Origin: Cloeon dipterum
Lineage: Eukaryota > Arthropoda > Insecta > Ephemeroptera > Baetidae
Assembly (NCBI RefSeq): GCF_949628265.1
Contig: NC_088787.1
Coordinates: forward strand, 18,218,501 to 18,282,500
Length of the DNA: 64,000 bases
Reading direction: 5' to 3'
Shown in pieces: positions 1-9,878 of the stretch (its first letter is position 1; the number at the start of each line of letters is the position of its first letter). The notes under the pieces were generated by a model. The model ran no database searches and was not told the origin of the DNA. It saw nothing but the letters and a program-made list of their open reading frames with translations. The position numbers and the translations under genes are program-made.

Positions 1-1764
1 GTCGCTGCACAAGCGATCCTTTAATTTAACAATTGCCAAAGGCACCGTGGCTTAATAAAATAAACAAACAGATGTTCATTGAATGAGAGCACTTAATCAC
101 CACTCTCCACCTAATTAAAGCAACAAAGCGACGTGGCGTAATTAAGTTAGCTAATTGCACGCAGTTATATTAATCAAGCGGGAAACTCGACACTGAGCGT
201 TGAAATTAACTCGACTTTATTCGCGCTAACTTGAGTGGGAAAGATCGGTGGCGCGAGCAAATATGTTGTGAGCGCTTGGCACGTAATGCGGTTCCGCATA
301 GCACGGAATGCTCACCGGCTGCATAACTACGAAATTGAAATCAATTTAGTCGGATATGCACGTAAACGTGGTAAAGTTTTCCGTTCTTTCGAGAGCAGGC
401 TTTTCATGTGCAATGAGTGCTTCGTTTACAAACTGTAAAAAGTAAATATTGTACGCTAATATTTTCAGTGGAAACAAAAGGGGCAAAAATCGATCTGGAA
501 AGAATTCTTCCCTAACCATTTAACGTTCATACGTTTTATTCAATTCGTGAGACTGGGAGAAATAATCATCAGAAATAAAAAGTTCGCTAACTTCCCCGGT
601 GTGTGGGAATGCTGACAACAAACGAGTGGCTGCAGAACGTTCCGGTTATGCAGCACGCGTAGCGTTCGTGTCGTGACGGTTGCGGCACCGCTCGCTTCAA
701 GTTGATAAATCTCTTTCGCTAATGCGCGAAAATTTAATTTCTCCCTGTGCAATTTGCAACACGACTCTGTCGAGCTTCCTTTAAATTAATTATCGGTGCA
801 CTTTGTTCCACGGTGGATGTAAAAAATTTGAATAAAACTCGAGAAAAGTGTGCGTGTTTCCAGTTCGATTAGAGACGGACTGACTTGACGTTACGCGGAT
901 GTCACGCGGGCCAGGCCTGATAAATTATGGGAAAATGCCCTGTTTATTTGTCGCACGAGATTTCTTCCGGTGCCTGCCCGTGCCGTTGAAACAAAAAATA
1001 CACGCGGATATATTTATGCCAAACTGAGACTCACTCGCATAATCTGAATTCCTGGGAATCAATATGCAATGTGCACGTACGTGACCTGCCATTGACACAT
1101 TGTCATGGAAACTCTGCTTTTCCGTTTGACTTTTATTTTTATTTCTGCCATAATAAAAAGTTACTGCCGTTATATTTTAGTTGATCTACTTTTTACAGTC
1201 GTGGGGGATCCGAGTGTCTTTTTATTTGTCGATAATAGTGTCCCGTGAGTCTTATTGCATTACAAATTCTGTATTTTAAATTTAACTTAGTGCAATTTAA
1301 GTTTTTATATGAAATTCAATAATTACAAACATACTAGTTATCAATGACGAAGGTAATGTCAATGTAAAAATTTTAAATTCAACTTTGTCTCTTGTCGCCA
1401 ACGAAAAAGGAGTGAACATCGATCTCACTGATATATTTTCGTCATCCGCTTTACGCATTTTGTGTCTATTAAAATACTTCATTCATAAATTTTCGTGCAT
1501 AGGGAAAAGAAGGAAAAATGAATAATAAAAAATTCTTTAAAATTATTCAAAAATTTATTTTAACGAGAAAAATTTGAACCTTGAGAAAAGAAAATCATTT
1601 AAGTACAAAGCTAATAAACTATAATTAGTGGTTGAATTTTTTAAATGAACACTACTCCGCAGGAAAAAGTTGCTGCGATTTTAGGGGGTGCGTCGGCAAG
1701 GGCGGTCGTTTTACACGAGGCAGCAGGGCAATAAAAGGAACGTGAGAAAAAGCGGGCGACTCAC
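1..1764. other. Noncoding stretch, no gene recognised
   Basis: This AT-rich stretch has only short open frames on both strands, and none resembles a known family. It may be intronic to the minus-strand transcript whose probable first exon lies at 1765-1811, with its coding exons to the left of the window. That link is inference from the promoter alone. Confidence 0.5.
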
Positions 1765-1845
1765 CTGGGCACGGAGAACGAAGTTGGCCGTGCACGGCGG
1801 CCTGAGCGACTGATTGCGCGCCCATTCGTGTATTGCCTATATATA
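1765..1845 (-). promoter_or_regulatory. Core promoter and first (noncoding) exon of a minus-strand gene
   Basis: On the minus strand a TATA box (TATATATA, 1845-1838) is followed about 33 bases later by an arthropod-type initiator ATCAGT (1814-1809), predicting a start near 1811. The resulting 47-base exon ends at 1765 with CCCAG joined to a strong GTGAGT donor. TATA, initiator and donor are correctly ordered and spaced. No downstream exon is recognisable between 1 and 1764, so the coding part probably lies off the left edge. Two overlapping open frames here (1652-2124) look like GC-rich chance frames. Confidence 0.5.
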
Positions 1846-2382
1846 ATGGGATGTTGAGAGCAAAAGAGGGCAATAATAATATCAAAACATATATTCCATA
1901 ACAGAGAGCACGAGAGGCAGCGCCTGGTACACAGATAATCCGTCCGCCACCGCCGCCGTTTCGCTTTCCAGTCGGATTAATATTCGACGGCCTCGACCAA
2001 TGGGGTGCCTCTCCCTCTCTGTGCATAGTACCCCGCACCGAGCTGGTGGAGATGCAAATAATACAAAGTACACCCACGTGTTTATATAATATGTAACGTT
2101 GTGCGACGGCCGTGCGAAAAACAATTAATAAAGCCGATCGCGCACGATTGACATTTCATCTAACTTTGAAGGGTAGAGCTTAATTAGCGTGTGATTGCAG
2201 CTCCGCCATAAATAGATTTTGCATGGACAATTCGCTGAACTTTTGTAAAGCGCACTAGGTACTTTTAAATTACAGTTGAAAACATATAATTAACATTTAA
2301 TCGATTATTATCAATATGCGGCCAATTTTTATCTGCCATTTTAATAGAACGTGCATGACGTGAATTTAAAATTTTATTTCAC

Positions 2383-2406
2383 CTCTCTCTCTCTCTCTCT
2401 CTCTCT
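2383..2406. repeat. (CT)12 microsatellite
   Basis: An uninterrupted CT dinucleotide run of about 24 bases in noncoding DNA. GAGA-type factors can bind such tracts in insects, but nothing else here suggests a regulatory role. Confidence 0.9.
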
Positions 2407-2901
2407 TCATTCGAAACTGAATTCAAAATTTAAAACTTCAAATTACAAGAAATGTCATAAGTTTTTTGCGTACCCTGACAGTAAGATAAATTTAAAACAG
2501 CTAATGGAAGTTTTTTGACAAATAATAAGAATAAAATGTCCAAAACACAGGCAGACGAAAGCATTAACTCTTGCACGAACGTACGTGCTGTGAGAATAAA
2601 TGAATTTTTCTCGTGTGCAAATTTAATATTTGTAACCGTCTCGGCAAATATTTTTAGGCTCAAGCTACAAAAATGACAGACAATCAAAATCGAGCTTTTA
2701 AGGTTTCTGACCATAAAATTCCACTTTGATTTTTGTTTTGGATTTTATTAAATATGTTTACACGTGAAACATTATTATTATCGTTGTCATCTTATAGTAT
2801 TTTGCATTCCTATCATAGCAGCTTAAAAAAGAAAATATACGGCGAGCTGCGCATTCTCTTTTTTGTTTCTTGTTATCGAATGCAAGTCAACTGATCTTTG
2901 T

Positions 2902-2922
2902 TGTAGTAGTAGTAGTAGTAGG
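2902..2922. repeat. (TAG)7 microsatellite
   Basis: A run of seven TAG trinucleotides in noncoding DNA upstream of the Mlc1 3' UTR. Confidence 0.9.
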
Positions 2923-3670
2923 TGTAAATTTGGCCGTTGATGTAAAAGTGTTGTTGCGTTTGTGGCTGTTGGGCCATCTTGGAAATGAAAAATGAAATTG
3001 CTCAAGAGAGGATTTTGTTTATTCGGCTGGCTGCGTTCCCTTGGAGCACATGTTCTGGAGGAAAGCTGAAAACATCGGACAGTGAATTAGAACCTTTTCG
3101 AATTATCGGGCACACAAAAAAGAAGCAAGATAAACGGACAAAAGCGAGAAAGAATATCTGTTGAACGGAAAATTAGAAATCACATCATGGTTTGGTCCGC
3201 TGGATCACTGTATTGTTTTTTATTTATTTATGTATTTTAACACGGAAACCTCAAACGTCCTGCAAATAGTAGATTTGCAGTGGAATGTTTATTATTTAGT
3301 TTTAAATGCTCACCAAACCGTGATCTTTGTAAAAAGCCTGTGAAATAAATAGTGTTAAAAAGACTTGTCCCGCAGTCTCTGCTGGGAATACGTTTGTACA
3401 CCAACGTTTCACGAAATCGTTAACAAAAAGTGAAAATGCGAAGAAGATATGAAACGAAAAAACAATAATCGAAAAAAATTAGTGGTTAAGAGAAAAAATG
3501 GACAGTTGGACGAAAAAAGCTAGTGTGTGTAAACGTGGTGCCTCAAAGCCAGACTTTCGCTGGTTTATCGAGGCCTGTTGCTTAGTTTGCATCAGAGAAA
3601 TCAAAATTAGACAAAGAAAACTTCTTTAGTCTCTCTCAGCGCGAAAACCAGCGTTGGTTCTTACTATAGT

Positions 3671-5417
3671 TCACTTCTTGGTGTCAGGGGGACCAGCAAC
3701 AAGGCTCTTCAGGAAGGCTGTAATTTTGTGCGAGAGGGTTTAACATCTAGATTCTACTGGTATTTGCTCTATGTTTGTTCACTTAAAGGGGTAATGCAGG
3801 TTTTTTCCAATTTTAAGGGAGGGTCTCAGGTAGAATACGAATGAATAATAAAATTTGATTGTTGATCAGATACTTACGCACGTAGTCAATGAAGCCATCA
3901 TCATCCTCAGGTCCACAGCAATCGGTAATGATGGTGTCAACATCTCCACCTTCCATGCGCTCGCCTAAAAATAGAATTGTTTTCTTGATTAGCCATCTCA
4001 AATTAGCGTGTTTTTAATTCTCAAGTCTACGCATAAGCTAACTTGGAAAGAGAAACTAGGTGAATAGTCACGGCATTAAAATCAAGAATATTCCGTTGCT
4101 AATATGTTCAGCTTATCAGCTTGATTTCAATTTTTGTAGATAAAAAAGCCCTCAATTATTGTTTAAATTATATTATCAGATTATCCGTGATCAATTATAA
4201 AATCCAATTGGCTGTGCATGTTTATATATGGCTCTGGGTGTGTTTATCAACTGTTGAAATTTATTTGGGAAGCAAATTTTGAGGAAAAAAAGTGAAATCG
4301 AAGCCTCACCTAGCGACATGAGGGTGTGTGTAAGCTCAGCCAGAAGCATCTTTCCATTCTCCTCCTTGTCGTACAGCTTCAAGCACTCGTTGAAGTCCTC
4401 GAAGCAGCCCTGGTCCTTGTCCTTTTTGCACTGGGAGAAAATGGGGAGGAACTCGTCGAACTTGATCTTCTTCTCGTCTGCAAATTTGCACAGATAATTA
4501 GCAAGCATCTCAGGTGTCAGTGGCGGCTCAATTGAGAGACTCACTCTTCTTCTTGGTGCCGCCCAATTTCTCAATGGTGGCGTTGGTGGGGTTCAGGTTG
4601 AGGGCGCGCAGGAGGTTGCCCAGGTCGACGGCGTCGATGCCGTTGCCCTCATTGTCGTAGATGGAGAAAGCGAACTCCGCGCCTGCAACATTTCAGTTTC
4701 GATTTCAAATTTGTTCGGCTGCAGGCCGCGAGCTCAGTGAGTCGGACGCATCGGCTTGGGTGCCGGCCGCGCGCCGCACCGATCGAGTTGGGTGCCTGCC
4801 AAGCATCTCGATGGCCCAAGCCGAGGCTAAACTTAGCTCAGCTCCTTTTATGATGAGGCAGCCCACCGTCGGGCTATTTACAGAACAACCGCGGGCTCTC
4901 GGAGCGCCGCTGGCCCGCTCGCACACGCGCACGCAAAAATGCAATTTTCGGTCCCCACGAGTTGCATGTTGCATGTTTTTACTTTCAACCGGAAATGAAA
5001 CTAGTAAAATTGAAATTGACTAAGGGAATGTACGGGCTTGAGGTTGGACTCGTTGAAATTTGACGTCTGCAGTTTGCAATTTGATTTTTTAGGTGGAAAA
5101 AACTTACGTTCAACTTCGTGCTTTGCAAGGTCAGCCTGGAACAAGAAGAAAATAGAAGGAAAAGTTAAACAAATTTCTATTGCATTCAAATTCTGTTTTA
5201 ACAAATGATTTGTATTTTACTAATTTTAATCAAAGACTTTTAAATAAAATTCAAAATACAGCGCAAAGTTTGAAAATTCAAATTTTAACTATTAACTCAT
5301 CTGAAATATTTCCAAACGAAATAAAATTGTTAGCTTGATTGTGGATCCATCACAAAGGGTTAATTGTCCTGATGATCAAAGGTATCGGAGTTGTGTGTTG
5401 CGGTGCGTACTCACCAT
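3671..5417 (-). CDS. Mlc1: Myosin alkali (essential) light chain
   Basis: Essential light chain of muscle myosin II; it wraps the heavy-chain lever arm. Coding exons on the minus strand are 5417-5415, 5135-5108, 4682-4545, 4477-4310, 3964-3878 and 3717-3671. They join in phase to 156 residues, matching the family's usual size. Exon 1 carries only the ATG, followed by GTGAGT. The protein starts [16 protein letters not shown], contains [17 protein letters not shown] and [18 protein letters not shown], then a second EF-hand-like region ([11 protein letters not shown]) and [10 protein letters not shown], and ends [10 protein letters not shown]. This order matches Drosophila Mlc1 closely. The last exon starts after ACAG at 3718 and its phase decides the GTAAGT donor at 3877. 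Drosophila Mlc1 uses alternative last exons; I did not find a convincing second one here. The 3' UTR probably ends near the AATAAA at 3224-3219. Confidence 0.93.
4840..4885 (-). promoter_or_regulatory. Possible internal muscle promoter in Mlc1 intron 2
   Basis: Inside the intron between Mlc1 exons 2 and 3, the minus strand reads CATAAAAGG (TATA-like, near 4850) about 20-30 bases downstream of TGTAAATAG (near 4880-4872), which resembles a MEF2 site. The flanking 200 bases are GC- and CpG-rich, unlike other introns in this gene. A transcript starting here would enter exon 3. This is a motif-level suggestion only. Confidence 0.22.
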
Positions 5418-7522
5418 TTGTGCAGCCGCTGGTGTGCCCCTGTTGACTGAAAGACTTCTTGGCGAGAAGTGAGAGCGAGCAGCCTGGTCAGGCAGCCCCT
5501 TCTAGTCTATTTGCATGGACGAGCTGCGCGCTTGCGTCCAAGCACTCCGTCCGACCGATCACACTCCCACAAGACCGCTGTTTCACGAATTCAGGTCAAG
5601 AAGATTCTTTCTGTCCCGTCGTCTCAGGCAATCTCGCGCATTTTTTCATCGGACACCGATCTGTCTGGAATTTCGCGACGGACGAGCGTCTCATGCAACA
5701 AGTGCAGCGGCTCGGTCCGCGGGGGCGATTCTCCCTTTTTGGCGCCGCCGTCCGACTCGTATATCAGGCCCGGCGATAATATTGCATTACTTGTATTGGG
5801 TTTCGCTATTTCGGGATCATTGTGAATCTAAATTTAGCTGTCATTGAATACGGAAATAACGAAGTAGAATTGGTCGGCAATTAGGGTGGCTAAGGCGGTT
5901 TTTGGGGCACAAATTCAAGAGGATTTTTGCAAACGGCGTATTTTGCAACGGGACCGCTAGCTTTCGCAACGTGTGATTTGTGACCTTCTTATGTGCCAAC
6001 ATTCACATGTAACAATTGCAATCAGATGTTCAAGCAGGTTTGGCGGTCTGAATCGATCTTATTTTGGCCCAGCCTTGCTTTCCAATTATCGATTATACTA
6101 GAACTCGATGTCAACTCGTCTTTTACCTGTTGTAAACTTGAAATAATGAAATTACGACCAAAGAAGCTTAGGCGTTCTAGCTTTTTTGGTTTTATTTTTC
6201 TCATGTTGCTATTTTTTTAAATTAAAGGAAAAATGAGACCTTTCTATTAAAAATGTTCTAAATATAGGGGGTAAGGAATAAACTAACAACAAGCAAATCA
6301 CAGATCGCCAGCTGCCAGTAAATCACCTTGATCAGTTCAGCACCGTTGGTTTTTCAGATTCCTCCGATATATGTTCAAAATAGATCCAACTCTCGAGCCA
6401 AACGGTTGACGCAACTTGATATCGGTTTTAAATTTATCATCCATGATTTGTTCATTAAAAATATAATTAAAAATCTGGAATATAATTTGTAACTCTTTAA
6501 AATTTTACTAATCGATCTTCATTTCTTTTCTTTCTCTGTTATTTTTGTTAAAGGACTTTTACGGATGTCGATCTAAAAAGATCTGGTCGGGAGACATAAT
6601 CGAAGAGGTTCGCTCCTCTCCTCTCGGGTGTTGCCTCTCTCACTGAGATATTTCAAGGAGAAAAGCCGCAGAGATGCGAATAGTAAAATAGGAGGTGAGC
6701 CGACGAGATGCGCCCGCTGGCTGACTAACTAACTAGACATTCTGTGACGTCGCCCGGCGTACAATAAAACTTGAGACTAACATGAGTCTGAATTAGTGTA
6801 GGCTCCAATCTCGATTCACACAGTGCAATGCCAAGCCTTTCAATTTCTTCTCGCACCAGCCGAATACCCAACAAAATAATTATTCAAACGCTTTTCCTAT
6901 CCTCACTGAAATAACTCTGCATGTGTGTATTTATAAAATTCGACTGATTGACACCCGGCGCGTATATTCTCAGCGAGCAGCTAGTGGCCCTGTAAAAGGC
7001 GAGTTAGGCAACCGGCACGACGGCCCAGCCGAGCGTGGTAACTAGCTCTCTCTTTCATAGTCAGGGATCCAATTTAACCACGTATCAACATTTTTCTATC
7101 ATATTAAAGGTCATCAATAGTTGGCAACTGCTACAAATGAAGCCACCTCCAAACACTGCGATCTCGTTAAGGGTCATTAAGAGCTGTTTATTCGGTGATT
7201 AATTTAGATGGCAAATTAAAAAGCATCTGATAAGCTGCACATTGGAGCTTTATTTGCAAAATGTATGAATAATGTATGTTAAACGTCTAAAAACATTGAT
7301 AATACATATTTTCTTATTTTTATGTTTTTCAGTTCAAAGGCCAATCTTAAATTTGGCTTGATCCTGCAGCGATAACCAATTTTAGATAATCCAACAGAAA
7401 ATTAAAAATCACATCAATTCCAGATACCTGATTGCTAGGGTTTTGATCTAGCCACTCATTTTAAAATTTGTGACATTTTTACGTTCTTATTCTTACTATA
7501 AAATCATGTGATTATTTACTAA
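5418..7522. other. Mlc1 upstream region and spn-F-like 3' flank
   Basis: No coding exon was recognised. Just upstream of the Mlc1 ATG the minus strand has TCAGTC at 5450-5445, usable as an initiator or as part of a splice acceptor (CTTTCAG), and an octamer ATTTGCAT near 5510-5517. Several overlapping open frames at 5459-5847 lie in GC-rich DNA and look like chance. A second GC-rich island at 6.6-7.1 kb contains TGACGTC (CRE-like, about 6744) and a plus-strand TATAAAA near 6929. The right end holds the 3' UTR of the next minus-strand gene, with a candidate AATAAA at 7254-7249. Confidence 0.4.
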
Positions 7523-8609
7523 TCAGTTCTCATTCTTAAAGTGGCTACTAACATGCATAATAAAGTCATCACTTGTCATCACATTTTTGGAAAAAGTCAT
7601 GAAACACATTGGACATGTGTGGATAGATTCGTCAAGAAGTGTTGAACCATTGCCATTCATGTATGCAGACACTACCTCCAATCCACTCTTCAATGCCTGC
7701 TGCTGCTGCCTCAGGGCGTCGCGGATCTGAAAAGTTGAATATATGTTTTTATCTGTTCATATGAGCCATTTTATATTTTACTTTGACAAGCTGATCGTAG
7801 TGGACAGCAAGAGTCTCAGGTTCATCAGCAAAATCCAGTGGAGGCTGCGGATCAGGTGACAAGCTGTCTTTCAACTCAGACATCTTAAGAGAATTAAAAA
7901 TTAAACAAATATATTCGCTAGATAGAAGATGTACCTGTGACTGCTGCTGTTCCAAAGCAAGCTTTTCCAGCGCAATTGTTTGCGACAGTTTGAGTGAGAT
8001 CTCCTCGAGACAATTACTTTCTATAAAAATTTAAGTATTTTGTTAGCTAATAATTGAGATCATCAAGAAAAAGTTTTACCATCATTTCCAATCAGGGAGG
8101 GCAATTCGGAATGCTGTTTGAGCGTGTCAGACACTTGGGATAAGGAAACCTCCAAAGTCTGTCTGGCTTGATTCAGCTTCGCCAGCCTCCTCCACAACTG
8201 CTTGTTTTCTGATACGACTAATTGAAGTCTCTGTGACATCTGATTCCTCTGGTGAGTCAGAACGGCAATCTTAAAATAAATCAAGGCCTTTAGAACACTT
8301 TTTATTTGTTGATAACGCAGTTAAAACCTGCTCTTGTGAGTTTGAGCCATCGCCAGTAACCATTGATTTGTCGCCACCTAATCTTGATAGCTGTTTTCTG
8401 AGGGAAATGTTCTCATCTTCAAGCAAAACTTGCGCTCGCTGCAGTTGTTCGCATCTTTTCTTGAGTGTTTGAAGAGCAACCTGTACAAGAGCAGAGCGTT
8501 ACTATCAAGAGCAAAGAGAAATTGGTTTTCGATATACTTGAAGGGCATGATGCGCGCCTTTTGAGACCTGGGAACTCTCTGGTTGAGTAACCGTTTTGGT
8601 CCGATCCAT
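7523..8609 (-). CDS. spn-F: Coiled-coil protein with C-terminal C2H2 zinc finger (Spindle-F-like)
   Basis: Coding exons are 8609-8538, 8480-8328, 8269-8080, 8020-7935, 7883-7782 and 7726-7523; all join in phase to 268 residues. The N-terminal part (HHALQVALQTLKKRCEQLQ, then LLEDENISLRKQ) and residues about 76-167 form long heptad-rich coiled coils. The C-terminus has a zinc finger with C239, C242, H259 and H263 (CPMCFMTFSK, then FIMHVSSHF), like the ubiquitin-binding fingers of TAX1BP1-type TBK1 adaptors. Drosophila Spindle-F is a coiled-coil partner of the IKK-epsilon kinase Ik2 acting at microtubule minus ends. The assignment rests on remembered similarity of the ALQVAL segment and overall plan. 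The acceptor lies directly before the ATG at 8609, so an upstream exon must exist and could add N-terminal residues. Coding nature is secure; the name is tentative. Confidence 0.7.
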
Positions 8610-8746
8610 CTGAAATCAATACATAATTTTAATTAGACTAATTGGATCTGGTCGTTTCCTTTGTAGCCCATCAGTTACCGAATCATTGTTTAATATTATT
8701 AAAATAAAACATGACATATTAGGCAGACAAATTAGAGGATTTATAA

Positions 8747-9782
8747 TTAAATGATACACATAGTTGAGCAATTGAAAATAAAATCTTTAAAGTGATTTAT
8801 TTCTATGTAAGGAGAGTGTTCAATGCACAAACATGTACGAGAAAATATCGTACTACTTAATTTGGAAATTTTGTGTGGTCGAAAGTCATAGACAAAGACG
8901 AAGCAGTCGCCGATCTCAACTGTTAAAACCCAAAAATTGGTCACCTCGTTTTTATTATAAGAGTGAATAATGATAGTTCGAAATTTGTGGTTACATTATT
9001 AAATCATTGTGATATTCTGGTAAATCCCTTTTTTCTTGCCAAGTGGTGAATCAATAATAGTCAATAGCGTGCTTTCTAAAAATGTTAATCTTAAATTTTG
9101 GTTAGTGTTCTAATTTTAAAAATAAAACAATTGGGGAAATTTACTCACTTTCAAATTGGGACAAATGAAGGTAGATGACGGTCGATTTGTCAGAAGACGT
9201 GAAATGTAGCCTCAACCATTGAAGGACTATTAATTCAATAACGTAGAGCACAGCGTATGTGATGTCCAACAAAATTCCATTATTTATATCATAGCTAATT
9301 GTTAGGCAAAGCTGCGTCAGCTGCTTCCAGAGTGGTGTTTCGAAAGGAGAAAAGTGATAGTATCATACTTAATAATACAATATAATCAAGGGCTAGAAAG
9401 CCTTATATATTTTGTAAAAAAAATCCATTTTATATAAATTTTAGAGTAAAGTGATAGTTAAATTGCAAATAATAGTTATTTATATTCATTAAGGCCTACG
9501 TTTAATCAATAATTTTAATCTCCTTATTAAAACCCCGTCATGGTTGGGTGCACCATATGACCTCCTTGGAGCACGAAATACATTACATTTACGTCGGGCA
9601 TCAACACCGACTGGAGCCGAGAGCCGAAGCATTCTTCGCGCAAAGCACAAAATAATTACAATTGCGAAAAGAAAGGTCTGAGAAATGGCTGCATAGGTGA
9701 GTTTCTGGTGTCCAGCCGTGTCTTGTTGGCTACCAATGTGGTTGCGATTCGTCCGAAAATATCCGGAATCCTGAACGGACAT
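8747..9782 (-). CDS. Candidate unrecognised membrane protein gene
   Basis: Three open segments on the minus strand suggest a gene. Segment a starts at an ATG (9782) and encodes about 63 residues with a hydrophobic stretch (TFLFAIVIILCF) up to a GTAAAT donor after 9593. Segment b (9320-9149, 57 codons without stop) follows a pyrimidine tract and a tandem AAGCAG acceptor, has a second hydrophobic stretch (ILLDITYAVLYVIELIVL), and ends at a strong GTGAGT. Segment c (8919-8747) follows TTTTAACAG, joins b in the correct phase, and runs to a stop after about 57 more codons. The b-c join is well supported. The a-b join is not in phase with the donor I chose, so another donor or a small exon is missing. 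I do not recognise the family. It is head-to-head with kuz, with 96 bases between the two ATGs. Confidence 0.38.
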
Positions 9783-9878
9783 CTACAAAGCCGAGTTTCC
9801 TTGTTCTCAGCTCGTCTCGGAGGAGGACAACAACCGCCGACGGACAGATCGTGTTCGTGTCCTTGCTACAGATCGAGC
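9783..9878. promoter_or_regulatory. Shared upstream region of kuz and the divergent candidate gene
   Basis: Only 96 bases separate the kuz ATG (9879, +) from the ATG of the candidate minus-strand gene (9782). If both starts are right, this interval is overlapping 5' UTR and the promoter is bidirectional. No TATA box is visible. Confidence 0.3.

Larger units (their letters stand above)
1846..3670. other. Intergenic, with the 3' UTR of Mlc1 at its right end
   Basis: No coding exon was recognised. The right part (about 3220-3670) is the likely 3' UTR of the minus-strand myosin light chain gene, with a minus-strand AATAAA at 3224-3219. The rest holds short low-complexity tracts, listed separately. 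Confidence 0.5.

Noticed and set aside
1652-2124. Overlapping minus-strand frames of 141 and 80 codons
   Set aside because: They run straight through a TATA box, initiator and strong splice donor and resemble no family; the promoter reading is more coherent.
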